The notes under the pieces are model-generated. The model saw nothing but the letters and a program-made list of their open reading frames with translations, was not told where the DNA came from and ran no database searches. This document shows positions 55,716 to 63,589 of a DNA stretch of 64,000 nucleotides, piece by piece. Position numbers and translations under genes: made by a program. The number at the start of each line of letters is the position of its first letter. The first letter of the stretch is position 1. Origin of the DNA: Pararhizobium sp. IMCC21322 (GTDB lineage Bacteria > Pseudomonadota > Alphaproteobacteria > Rhizobiales > GCA-2746425); assembly GCF_030758295.1 (NCBI RefSeq), contig NZ_CP132335.1:186001-250000 (forward strand), read 5' to 3'.

Positions 55716-56180
55716 TTAAAGGTCCAAACTGGTGAGCCCGGGGTGTTCATCTGGCCTGCGGCCAAGCGGCCAATGAAACTTGCGCTCAGCTTCTGAGATG
55801 GCGAGATCATTGATGCTGGCGATGCGCCGCTGCATTAGCCCACTTGCATCAAATTCCCAGTTTTCATTTCCGTAGGATCGAAACCAGTTGTGGTCGTCAT
55901 CGCGCCATTCATAGGCAAAACGCACAGCGATGCGATTGACAGTAAACGCCCATAATTCCTTGATCAGGCGATAGTCCAATTCTCGGGACCATTTGAGCGT
56001 CAAAAACGCCTCTATCTGATTTCGACCTTGCAAAAATTCTGACCGATTTCTCCAAGCACTGTCCTGGGTATAAGCGAGTGCCACTTTAGCCGGGTTGCGT
56101 GAGTTCCACCCATCTTCTGCTGCGCGCACTTTTTGGATGGCTGTCTCTTGCGTGAAAGGAGGGAGCGGTGGACGGGTCAA
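55716..56180 (-). CDS. NTF2-like DUF1348-family protein
   Basis: 154 residues with [60 protein letters not shown] and [20 protein letters not shown], the conserved order of the DUF1348 family. Its start overlaps the stop of the histidine kinase gene by 4 bp. Function unknown. Confidence 0.92.
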   Translation of the reverse strand: MTRPPLPPFTQETAIQKVRAAEDGWNSRNPAKVALAYTQDSAWRNRSEFLQGRNQIEAFLTLKWSRELDYRLIKELWAFTVNRIAVRFAYEWRDDDHNWFRSYGNENWEFDASGLMQRRIASINDLAISEAERKFHWPLGRRPDEHPGLTSLDL

Positions 56181-56941
56181 TGTGCGATCCCCCGGGCGCG
56201 CGTGGATGCCACAGGCAAGCGCAGCATGAACGCGGCCCCTTTTTTGACACCGTTGCTCTTAGCCACAAGCTCGCCTCCGAGCGAATTGATGATGCGTCTG
56301 GCGGACCAAAGCCCAAGTCCACTCGATTTTTCTCCTGCCGATGGTTTTGCCGAAAGCTGCTGAAATGGCTTGCCTAACTCTGCCAGATCATGTCGCGTCA
56401 ATCCCTTGCCATGGTCCGTGACCTGGATGAAAGCCGAGCGTGCATCCTGCCCGATGCGACAGCTGACCTCGCCATCAAAGGGAGAGAATTTAACCGCATT
56501 GCTGATAAGATTATCGACAGCCTCGACCAACAGATCATCGTCAACATCTGTCAAAATGCCGGGGCCGCTTACGTGAATACGAATGCCCTTTTTCTGAGCA
56601 TTCAACTGACTGTGTTCAATTGCATCTCCGACAACTTTCGTCAGATCGGCTGGCGCAGTCTTTATCGTCGCCGAAGCTGATTTCGAACGCCCGTTGTCGA
56701 GCAGCCTTTGGATCATTCCGTACATGCGATCAGCAGCGCGCAGACCACGTTGAACGATTTTGCGTAATTCGTCTGGAGCAGTCTCTCCCGTCCGGGCCTC
56801 AATCAACTCCAAGGTTAGAACCAGGCAGGAGAGAGGGTTGCGAAGATCATGAGCTGCCATAGTGATTTCCGCATGCGAGACGTTGGCGAAAGGTGGAGCC
56901 GGCGGTTTTACGGTAAGTTCGAGGCGAGACGTCATGGTCAT
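56177..56941 (-). CDS. Soluble sensor histidine kinase
   Basis: 254 residues, no membrane segment. HisKA dimerisation domain with phospho-acceptor His31 ([20 protein letters not shown]), then HATPase_c with N box [13 protein letters not shown]1 DHGKGL and G2 [12 protein letters not shown]. There is no sensor domain or response regulator nearby, so the signal and the partner are unknown. It is the first gene of the four-gene leftward cluster (kinase, DUF1348, PNPOx-like, hydrolase), divergent from a TetR gene with clear operators. Confidence 0.88.
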   Translation of the reverse strand: MTMTSRLELTVKPPAPPFANVSHAEITMAAHDLRNPLSCLVLTLELIEARTGETAPDELRKIVQRGLRAADRMYGMIQRLLDNGRSKSASATIKTAPADLTKVVGDAIEHSQLNAQKKGIRIHVSGPGILTDVDDDLLVEAVDNLISNAVKFSPFDGEVSCRIGQDARSAFIQVTDHGKGLTRHDLAELGKPFQQLSAKPSAGEKSSGLGLWSARRIINSLGGELVAKSNGVKKGAAFMLRLPVASTRARGIAH

Positions 56942-56969
56942 GTTTCTTTCAGAGGTTGGATATAAAGGT

Positions 56970-57014
56970 TACTGATCGGTACACTTTATGACTGCGTTAA
57001 TGTACTGATCGGTA
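56970..57014. promoter_or_regulatory. TetR-type operator pair
   Basis: TACTGATCGGTA occurs at 56970-56981 and 57003-57014, 33 bp apart, in the divergent region between the kinase operon and the TetR gene. Each copy is an imperfect palindrome (TACnGATCnGTA). The flanks GTT...CAC and TGT...ATC make the two sites inverted copies of each other. Confidence 0.8.
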
Positions 57015-57163
57015 ATCTTTGTCAAGAAAAATATCGTGGTGAACGCGGTTGATCATCAAGAATTGGACGTTAAGCAGCATCAACTGTGCGATTCAGCAGC
57101 AATCTCTTGAATATTTTCCGTCATTTCTTTATGTACAGAGCAGTTAATGATGAGGTGAAGAAA

Positions 57164-57730
57164 GTGAGACCTACCAAAAGAGATGAGCTGGTTCAAAAGG
57201 CACTGCAGACGTTCTATCAGAACGGCTTCAATGCCACTGGCATGGATATGCTCGTCAAAGAGACCGGCATTTCAAAAACCTCAATGTACAAGCACTTTCG
57301 AACCAAGGAGGATTTGATCCTCGCTGTTCTGCGTCTGCGCGATGAGCATTTTCGAAACTGGCTTTATCGTCGGATGGAGGAATTGGCCGATGAACCTCGG
57401 GCTCAGTTAATCGCTATGTTCGATGCTCTGGAAGAATGGTTCCAGGAACCGGGTTACAGAGGATGCTTGTTCATTAAAGCGTCGTCGGAATATCAGGATT
57501 CCACGCATCCCATTCACATGCAGTCTGCAGATCACAAACGTATGCTGGAAAGACATGTCACAGAACTGGCCCAGAAGGCTAAGATAACCGACCCTGCTGG
57601 GTTGGCACGCCAACTCTTGCTGTTGAAAGAAGGTGCGATCGTCACAGCGCATCTCGGGCACACAGAAAATCCGGCACAGGACGCCAAGTCAGCAGCTATT
57701 GCTCTGATTGCAGCAAATCACGGACAATAG
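57164..57730 (+). CDS. TetR-family transcriptional regulator
   Basis: 188 residues from GTG 57164, with GAGG 10 bp before; this gives the normal family start MRPTKRDELVQKALQTFYQN. ATG 57131 and GTG 57086 are longer options. The helix-turn-helix is GFNATGMDMLVKETGISKTS followed by MYKHFRTKEDLILAVLRLRD. The C-terminal domain resembles the TetR_C_33-like/YsiA group (EPGYRGCLFIKASSEY). It likely represses the divergent kinase-hydrolase operon through the operator pair. Confidence 0.9.
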   Translation: MRPTKRDELVQKALQTFYQNGFNATGMDMLVKETGISKTSMYKHFRTKEDLILAVLRLRDEHFRNWLYRRMEELADEPRAQLIAMFDALEEWFQEPGYRGCLFIKASSEYQDSTHPIHMQSADHKRMLERHVTELAQKAKITDPAGLARQLLLLKEGAIVTAHLGHTENPAQDAKSAAIALIAANHGQ

Positions 57731-57965
57731 AATATCAACCTATGTGCTCTCACGGCATTCCAAATACTTCGTGATGTAAAGGCTCAAAACCATTTGTATA
57801 TCCAGATGCCCGGACTCACTGTGGCACGCGCCAAGCGCAATCGCCTGCAAAGTACTTTTTGCGTCCCCTTGAAGGGAGGCAATGCGGATTTTTCTTCTAA
57901 AGTTGCAACACCTTTGTAAACAACTCAACAAGTCCCCATGTCAATTCCCGATAGCGGAGCACCCT

Positions 57966-58391
57966 GTGAGAAAACTTGTAAAATCTGTTTTTTGCTTCTT
58001 GTTCCTTGCAGCATTTACGTCATCTTCCGTTGCTGATCAGTCGCTTGGAATGACAAGTCTTGATGTAGCTGGAGGGGACCATGAGCGTCCATTGCAGCTT
58101 TCGCTTTGGTATCCAGCGGAAGGAGGAACGCCCTCACCCGTCGGAGGCAATGCCGTTTTCCTGGGAACAAATGCGGTTCGCAATGCTCCCATAACAGGTG
58201 AAAAACATCCCCTTGTGCTCATTTCTCATGGCGGATTGCGGTCGGCAGCTGATTCAGGGGCATGGTTAAGTGCCAAACTTGCCGAATCCGGCTTTCTGAC
58301 CATAGAGGTCAACGCGCCGCGACCGGGTTCAGCTGCAGAAGCTGCACCGGATAAATCACTCTGGGGCAAGGTCACAGGTTGGTTTGGCTGA
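57966..58391 (+). pseudogene. Truncated alpha/beta hydrolase joined to the tail of the PG-binding gene
   Basis: Open frame of 141 codons from GTG 57966 (GGAG 8 bp before). It has a signal peptide (LVKSVFCFLFLAAFTSSSVA) and the N-terminal part of a dienelactone-hydrolase-like protein (LQLSLWYPAEGGTPSP, HPLVLISHGGLRSAADSGAW), but stops being a hydrolase after VNAPRP. The last 21 codons are the duplicated tail of the PG-binding protein. The nucleophile elbow and the rest of the hydrolase are missing, so catalytic activity is unlikely; a short exported product may still be made. Confidence 0.8.
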
Positions 58392-58402
58392 ACCATATTT
58401 GA
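58326..58402 (+). repeat. Duplicated 3' gene end, copy 2
   Basis: Second copy of the 77-bp segment from 53841-53917, fused in frame to a truncated hydrolase. It brings the tail SLWGKVTGWFG and the TGA stop. Confidence 0.9.
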
Positions 58403-58442
58403 CTTAATTAGACCCTAACCCGCCAAAACCTCAAACTTCCAA

Positions 58443-59104
58443 CCTCAACTCTTGCGGTAGGGAAGTTTGGGGCAATTTGGCGTAAATGCTGTTGCCAACA
58501 AAAAGGGTTTTGATTTTGTGCTCCGACTGCGTCGGGCCGACGGCAAAATGCGGTTTGTTCAGGCGGTCGCATCGGTTGAACTGGACGCTAACCAAAGCAC
58601 CAAAACGGTTTACGGGATATTTCGGGATGTGACCCAAAGCGCATCTGAAAAAGCCATTTCGAAAAATCGAGCGCAATTAGTGACTTCCATGATCGCCAAT
58701 TCCCCGTCTCCAATCGCAATTTTGGACCGGAAACTGTGCTATCTTCAACTGAGCCCGGCCTGGCTGGAATATCACGGCTTGAAAAATCCAAAATCTTACA
58801 TTGGCAAATCGCACTATGCAGCCATACCGGAAATTCCCCAGAAGTGGCGGGAAGAACACCAGCGGGTTCTGCGAGGTGAAACTATCTACCGCTCACAATC
58901 CATTCAAAAGCGCGAGACAACGCTAGAATCCGGTGCCTGCATGTTTCCTTGACGTACAGCAATGGCGAAATAGGAGGGATCATCATAATGGTCACGGCTC
59001 ATGGCAATAGAGAAATTGCGCAAAGCAAAGCTGCAGCGAATGTTGAGCGGCTTATGCAGAAAACGGATCACAAAGCACATCGTTTGGGCGAGTTCAGAAA
59101 ATAG
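58443..59104 (+). pseudogene. PAS-domain protein remnant with a frameshift
   Basis: The first frame (to a TGA at 58952) encodes the end of one PAS/PAC unit (VYGIFRDVTQSASEKAIS) and most of a second PAS (MIANSPSPIAILDRKLCYLQ, LSPAWLEYHGLKN). The PAC part of the second unit continues in another frame (CLHVSLTYSNGEIGGIIIMV, then TAHGNREIAQSKAAANVERL) up to a TAG at about 59104. A frameshift between about 58900 and 58940 therefore broke the gene. Start and output domain are both missing. It was probably a PAS histidine kinase or diguanylate cyclase. Confidence 0.75.
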
Positions 59105-59339
59105 CCGATTTTAAAGCGGCTGATCGAGGCCGATATTTAATTGCTGTTACCGCTCCCATTAGGAACAGTATGCGGTAGTTTTAGTTATACCCAAATAATT
59201 TTCACCGCAATTTTGTAGCGAGTTCCGGTAAATAACTTGGAACCTTCAGTTGAATTTAACGTCTTACTTTCTAGAGTCGGGCAGGGCCTCGCGTGCAGTT
59301 CAAGCTCGTCATCATTAGTCCTAGGAGAGAGCGACAATC

Positions 59340-60260
59340 ATGACCTTTCATTCGACGTCTGAAGAAAGCCTGATCTGGTTTGGGATATTCAAAGAGTCGA
59401 TCGATTCCGCCTTTGATGGCATCTTGATTACGGATGCCGTTTTGAATGAGCCCGGTCCTCACATTGTTCATGCCAACCCCGCCTTTTGTCGGTTAACCGG
59501 CTATAGCCTGAAAGAGGTAATCGGCCGCAACCCTCGATTTTTGCAGGGACCAGAGACCGACAGACAAGTCATAGAACGGTTGCGGTCCGATCTGGAGAAC
59601 GGGCGCATCTTTGAAGGCAGCACCCTGAACTACCGAAAAGACGGATCATCCTTCCAGATGCACTGGACAATCTCGCCCGTAAAGAACGAGCAGGGTGAGA
59701 CCACCCATTATGTCGCCATACAACGCGATGTTACGGAAATTAAGAAAATGCTTTCCATATTAAGACACCGAGCAGTGATCGACGGACTGACTGGCGCTCT
59801 GAACAGGGCTGAGTCGGAAACAATCCTGGAAACCGAGATCGAACGAGCCGAGCGGTACGAATCCGCGCTCTCATTGGTCATGCTCGATTTCGATCATTTC
59901 AAGAAGATCAACGACGTCCACGGTCATAATGTGGGCGATATGGTTTTGACCAAAGCGACCGAGTTGATCCAATCCTCTATTAGGTCATCAGATCATGTGG
60001 GTCGTTGGGGCGGTGAGGAGTTTATAATCATCTTGCCGCAAACAAAAGTCGAAGACGCACAACGCCGCGCCGAAAACATTCGTAGTTGCATTGAAGCAGC
60101 AAATATACACGAAGACCTGCAGGTGACGGCAAGTTTTGGCGTTGCTGGGCACAAGCGGGGACTAGACCGGGAAGCGTTGGTCGGGCGGGCAGACAAATGC
60201 CTTTATGACGCCAAGAATACAGGTCGAAACCGGGTCTGTGCCATGACTGAAAAGACATAA
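59340..60260 (+). CDS. Diguanylate cyclase with LOV-like PAS domain
   Basis: 306 residues, soluble. The N-terminal PAS (residues about 15-135) has the LOV layout (IVHANPAFCRLTGYSLKEVI, GRNPRFLQGPETD), but the photoactive cysteine of GRNCRFLQ is Pro here. The GGDEF domain (about 145-300) has DFDHFKKINDVHGHNVGDMV and active-site GRWGGEEF, so synthesis of c-di-GMP is expected. An AGGAGAGAG site precedes the ATG. It responds to some ligand or partner, but not to light through a Cys adduct. Confidence 0.92.
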   Translation: MTFHSTSEESLIWFGIFKESIDSAFDGILITDAVLNEPGPHIVHANPAFCRLTGYSLKEVIGRNPRFLQGPETDRQVIERLRSDLENGRIFEGSTLNYRKDGSSFQMHWTISPVKNEQGETTHYVAIQRDVTEIKKMLSILRHRAVIDGLTGALNRAESETILETEIERAERYESALSLVMLDFDHFKKINDVHGHNVGDMVLTKATELIQSSIRSSDHVGRWGGEEFIIILPQTKVEDAQRRAENIRSCIEAANIHEDLQVTASFGVAGHKRGLDREALVGRADKCLYDAKNTGRNRVCAMTEKT

Positions 60261-60444
60261 GCTGTCGCAGGCTTCAAGATTCGACTTCAGGTCCGACGAT
60301 ATTACGGGGTGGAGGCCGCGAGGATGTAAAGCATCTGTCATTAATAAACTGCCAGCCAGTAATTAGCGCGAAGCTGGAGTGAATCATCGATAACGCAAGT
60401 CACTTGCATGAACACTTTGAGACGCCTTGAATATCCTCAAAAAC

Positions 60445-60472
60445 TGTTGCAAAAACGATCGTACTTGCGACA
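60445..60472. repeat. Recombinase-type 28-bp inverted-repeat site (left)
   Basis: TGTTGCAA and TTGCGACA form imperfect 8-bp ends of a 28-bp site with a central AT, the size and shape of the crossover site (site I) of Tn3/Sin-type serine resolvases. Its first 12 bp and last 8 bp are nearly the same as those of the site at 61403-61430. It lies 70 bp after the AbiV stop codon. Confidence 0.6.
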
Positions 60473-60541
60473 ACGAAGGTCTACTTCCCAATCGAGTGTT
60501 TCTCCGCTGTTTAGGAAGGGTGCAACGGACTGAATGTTCGT

Positions 60542-61249
60542 TTACTGCGCGGCACGGAACGGCGTTCCTGTCTTGATGTGATCCCGCTCATATCCGAGAA
60601 CCGCTTCCACGATATCTTGCTGGCCTGCTTCCATGCGCGAGATGTAGTACCACCAGAAGTCTTCGGAGTTCAGCACCTCCTGAGACTTTGCAGACTTCAT
60701 CGTGAACAGCCTGTTCTGTGCGAATGTGAACCTTGATGGTATCTTTTCGCTCACTTGGCGGTGTGCATAGGCGAGACAGTCCTCGGCCAGCCTTATACAA
60801 TCCTTTGCGGCGTTGGCGCGTACGACCTCGCGAGGCGTCTGCACCCGATCCGGATTGGTACGTAGGTCACTGTACATCGACGGTTCGCGCCCGCGCTTAA
60901 GGTGGAAAATCAGATCAAGCGCCACCTTTAACGATTCGCGCGGGTCAGAGCTGCTCAAGGCCCAACTGCTCAAGGCGTAGCTGATCTTCTGGGCGTGACT
61001 TTCCATGACCGCTTTCAGCTTGGTGCAAACTGCTGGATCAGATAGGTTGCGGTTCTGGGCATCGAAACCGAACAGCGCTTTGCCCGCTTCCTCAATGCTC
61101 GCCACTGCCAAGAAGTAGGCCCGCGCCATGTGATCATGGTCACGCAAGAGCACCGCTTCAACAAGCAATTCATCGGCGTTACGGAGCGCGGCCTCACTGT
61201 AGGAACGTAGAAGTTCTTTAGTGATCTTGGGTATGTGCGGTGAGCCCAC
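60542..61249 (-). CDS. abiV: AbiV-family abortive-infection protein
   Basis: 235 residues from GTG 61249, with AGGAG 5 bp before. The helical core SYSEAALRNADELLVEAVLL followed by HMARAYFLAVASIEEAGKAL matches the AbiV signature (A-x-A-L-x-L-A-x-EE-x-GKA). AbiV blocks phage multiplication in Lactococcus by acting on translation; many relatives exist next to other defence genes. The gene is flanked by two similarly oriented recombinase-type sites and lies on the opposite strand to the recombinase operon. Confidence 0.8.
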   Translation of the reverse strand: MGSPHIPKITKELLRSYSEAALRNADELLVEAVLLRDHDHMARAYFLAVASIEEAGKALFGFDAQNRNLSDPAVCTKLKAVMESHAQKISYALSSWALSSSDPRESLKVALDLIFHLKRGREPSMYSDLRTNPDRVQTPREVVRANAAKDCIRLAEDCLAYAHRQVSEKIPSRFTFAQNRLFTMKSAKSQEVLNSEDFWWYYISRMEAGQQDIVEAVLGYERDHIKTGTPFRAAQ

Positions 61250-61314
61250 GGCTACTCCTGTCGCAAGTGTGGTGAGATGAACCTGCAAATCGAGTTATTT
61301 CATACCCATCTCGA

Positions 61315-61344
61315 ATTCTCCAAGTTTTGGAAAATTTGGAGAAT
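61315..61344. repeat. 9-bp inverted repeat near the recombinase sites
   Basis: ATTCTCCAA/TTGGAGAAT is a perfect 9-bp stem with a 12-nt loop, followed by CTTTTT. It ends 5 bp before the tandem TTGCGACA motifs. It could be a rightward terminator or part of the recombination site. Confidence 0.55.
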
Positions 61345-61348
61345 CTTT

Positions 61349-61369
61349 TTGCGACAAAGTTTTGCGACA
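61349..61369. repeat. Tandem TTGCGACA motifs, accessory-site type
   Basis: TTGCGACA at 61349-61356 and 61362-61369, 13 bp apart in the same orientation. Head-to-tail motifs next to an inverted-repeat site resemble site II plus site I of Sin/beta-type recombination sites. Confidence 0.55.
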
Positions 61370-61402
61370 TCTAAGCTGTTGATATAGCTGGGTGCGAAAA
61401 AC

Positions 61403-61430
61403 CGTTGCAAAAACCTTCGATTTTGCGACA
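61403..61430. repeat. Recombinase-type 28-bp inverted-repeat site (right)
   Basis: GTTGCAA and TTGCGACA at the ends of a 28-bp site, in the same orientation as the copy at 60445-60472, which shares GTTGCAAAAAC and the right arm. The central dinucleotide is TT rather than AT. It lies 30 bp before the small zinc-ribbon gene. Confidence 0.6.
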
Positions 61431-61459
61431 CTTGAGACACAAATTGTCAATTAGGAATA

Positions 61460-61672
61460 ATGAAGATGTCCAATCCATACTCCGCCGCGCATCCCTATCA
61501 TGGCGACGATTTCGAAATTGAATGCCCAAAATGTGGCGCGAAAAACCGAGTGAGCGTGACTAAACAGGACGGACATAACGAACCGGAAGAATATCACTGT
61601 GCCGGATGTTCCGCGCAAATTGGCAAAATTCGAGCATCAATAACTCCAGAAACCTCCCTTATTACTGACTAG
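61460..61672 (+). CDS. Small zinc-ribbon protein
   Basis: 70 residues from ATG 61460 with AGGAAT before (ATG 61466 also possible). Two CxxC pairs (FEIECPKCGAKNRVSVTKQD, EEYHCAGCSAQIGKI) suggest a zinc ribbon. It sits between recombination sites and the recombinase gene. Function unknown; could bind nucleic acid. Confidence 0.65.
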   Translation: MKMSNPYSAAHPYHGDDFEIECPKCGAKNRVSVTKQDGHNEPEEYHCAGCSAQIGKIRASITPETSLITD

Positions 61673-61732
61673 GCAATTCAGCTCTTCCTTTTTGCAACGC
61701 CTTTTGTGGGTAAGTGAAATCAATCACTTGGC

Positions 61733-61753
61733 TGTCGCAAAATCTTGTTGCAA
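61733..61753. repeat. Tandem recombinase-motif copies before the recombinase gene
   Basis: TGTCGCAA (61733-61740) and TGTTGCAA (61746-61753), 13 bp apart, in the opposite orientation to the pair at 61349-61369. They end 9 bp before the recombinase ATG and could mediate autoregulation or serve as accessory sites. Confidence 0.55.
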
Positions 61754-61762
61754 AATATCCGC

Positions 61763-62320
61763 ATGAGAATTGGATATGCCCGCGTCTCAACCGTTGACCA
61801 AAATCCAAACGCACAGCGCGATGCGCTAAAGGCGGCTGGCTGTGAAAAGGTCGTCACCGAGAAAGTGTCTGGTGCATCGCTCAAGCGGCCAAAACTGGAA
61901 AAGCTTTTGCGCTCCCTCGATGCTGGCGATGTTCTGACAGTCTGGCGATTGGATAGGGTAGGGCGGTCATTGCCGCATCTTCTTCAAGTGGTGGCAGACC
62001 TCAAAGTGCGGAATATAGGTTTTCAATCACTCAATGAGACAATCGACACGACCACGGCCAATGGTGAACTGATATTCCACCTGTTTGCGTCTATGGCGCA
62101 ATTTGAACGCTCCCTGATAGTCGAACGCACCCAAGCAGGACTTGTGGCTGCAAAAAAACGCGGCGTGCGCCTAGGGCGACCTTCTGCGCTCACTGCGGCA
62201 CAAATTAAACACGCTCGCAAATTGATTGAATCAGGCGAACGTCCATCTGCCGTAGCAGAAACTTTAGAAGTTGATAGATCAACGCTCTATAGATATCTAA
62301 AAGGGGAGGTCAGCGCATGA
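61763..62320 (+). CDS. Serine site-specific recombinase (Tn3 resolvase / Pin type)
   Basis: 185 residues from ATG 61763. Catalytic Ser9 in MRIGYARVSTVDQNPNAQRD, conserved arginine region LTVWRLDRVGRSLPHLL, helix E start ANGELIFHLFASMAQFERSL, and C-terminal HTH SGERPSAVAETLEVDRSTLY. Such enzymes resolve, invert or integrate DNA at 28-bp crossover sites. Its stop overlaps the next start (ATGA). No classical ribosome site; motif copies cover the region in front of it. Confidence 0.92.
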   Translation: MRIGYARVSTVDQNPNAQRDALKAAGCEKVVTEKVSGASLKRPKLEKLLRSLDAGDVLTVWRLDRVGRSLPHLLQVVADLKVRNIGFQSLNETIDTTTANGELIFHLFASMAQFERSLIVERTQAGLVAAKKRGVRLGRPSALTAAQIKHARKLIESGERPSAVAETLEVDRSTLYRYLKGEVSA

Positions 62321-62889
62321 GATATCGACTTGAAGGCAATTGGAAAAAGGGGCTTGCATTCGATCTACACACCCTTGCAAGCACTTACCTCGGCACTGAT
62401 GAATTCGGACATGATAGATGGGACACAACCCGCAGTGAAATGGGCGAATTGGTCTACCAGTTAAAATACCAAAACGATAAATCTGTAGTACCAAAGATTA
62501 TCGAACTTTTGAAACCCATCGGCAAAATCGAACAGTTCGATGCAATTATCCCCGTACCGTCATCAAAAGATCGCCCTTAGCAACCTGTAGACGAAATAGC
62601 TAAAGCTTTGGGGGAACAGAGAAGTGTTCCTGTACTTCAAGGCTACCTAAAAAAAGAAACAGGCATAGAACTAAAAGGCATTGATGATCCTGATGAACGA
62701 AAAGAGGCTTTGATGAATTCAATTTCAATACAGGGTGATACCGACATTTCAGGAAATCGTGTACTATTGATAGATGACCTCTATCGATCCGGTGCTACAC
62801 TGGAAGCATGCTGCCATGTACTTACAGAACAATCAAAAGTCGAATTTGTTTCTGTCTTAACAATGACTAAATCAAGGAGCAAAAGATGA
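62317..62889 (+). pseudogene. ComF-like phosphoribosyltransferase interrupted by an in-frame TAG
   Basis: 190 codons in one frame, broken only by TAG at 62578-62580. Before it: MRYRLEGNWKKGLAFDLHTL, GELVYQLKYQNDKSVVPKI, FDAIIPVPSSKDRP. After it: QPVDEIAKALGEQRSVPVLQ and the PRPP-binding motif RVLLIDDLYRSGATLEACCH, TMTKSRSKR. The stop sits where ComF-like proteins usually have an aromatic residue (R-P/L-Y/F-QPV), so one base change explains it. ATG overlaps the recombinase stop. The gene is more AT-rich than the chromosome. Reinitiation (TTG 62608) or readthrough cannot be excluded. Confidence 0.82.
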
Positions 62890-63446
62890 CCATCGTTTTT
62901 CTATCTGGTTCGCGAAAAATCAATCGAATCAACGACACTGTCAGAAGTCGAGTTCAAAACATGATTGACCAAAATTTTCAGATTGTGGTCGGTGATGCAA
63001 ATGGTGCAGACAAAGCTCTTCAGGTATTTCTGGATCAAAACCACTATCGGAACGTCACGGTTTTTTGTGCAGGAACCACCTGCCGAAATAATGTCGGTGA
63101 TTGGCAAACAGATCAAGTTCTGGTCGATAAAAAATTAAGTGGTAGAGATTTCTACACCGAAAAGGACAAAAAAATGGCGGCGGTTGCTGACTATGGGTTT
63201 GTGCTGTGGGACGGGAAAAGTGCCGGATCAATCAACAATGTTTTTGAACTTCTAAAGCGCGGTAAGAAAGTAGTGGTCTACCTCTCCCCAAAGAAGGAGT
63301 TTTTGACCATCACAGAACCACATGATGTTGATTCACTTCTACAGAACTGTGACAGTGCCGATTATTTATCGCTCAATAAGAAAATCAATATGCGCCGACA
63401 TATGGACGATTTACACTCAACTTCGCAAGGTTCATTCAGCATTTGA
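62886..63446 (+). CDS. SLOG-fold nucleotide-sensing-type protein
   Basis: 186 residues, ATG overlapping the stop of the phosphoribosyltransferase gene (ATGA). The first 140 residues follow the SLOG pattern: IVFLSGSRKI at the N-terminus, then the FQIVVGDANGADKALQVFLD motif (G-x-A-x-G-x-D), then YGFVLWDGKSAGSINNVFEL and KKVVVYLSP. SLOG domains sense or process nucleotides and are frequent in conflict systems. The pairing with ComF-like phosphoribosyltransferases is recurrent in my memory of bacterial genomes, usually without a known role. AT-rich. Confidence 0.75.
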   Translation: MTIVFLSGSRKINRINDTVRSRVQNMIDQNFQIVVGDANGADKALQVFLDQNHYRNVTVFCAGTTCRNNVGDWQTDQVLVDKKLSGRDFYTEKDKKMAAVADYGFVLWDGKSAGSINNVFELLKRGKKVVVYLSPKKEFLTITEPHDVDSLLQNCDSADYLSLNKKINMRRHMDDLHSTSQGSFSI

Positions 63447-63589
63447 CACGCCAGTAATCAGAACAGATTTTCGTCGCCGTTTGGCCTCTAAAAAGTTCCA
63501 TAATGAACGTTATGCGCCACTGGGCATATTTTAAGTCCCTCAAAACAGACATGAAACTGTATGCTTACAAGCAAAAAGGTGCCGCACAC

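Noticed and set aside
63447-63589. Right-hand copy of the recombinase site after the SLOG gene.
   Set aside because: No TGTCGCAA/TTGCGACA arm pair is present, so the right boundary of the island stays undefined.
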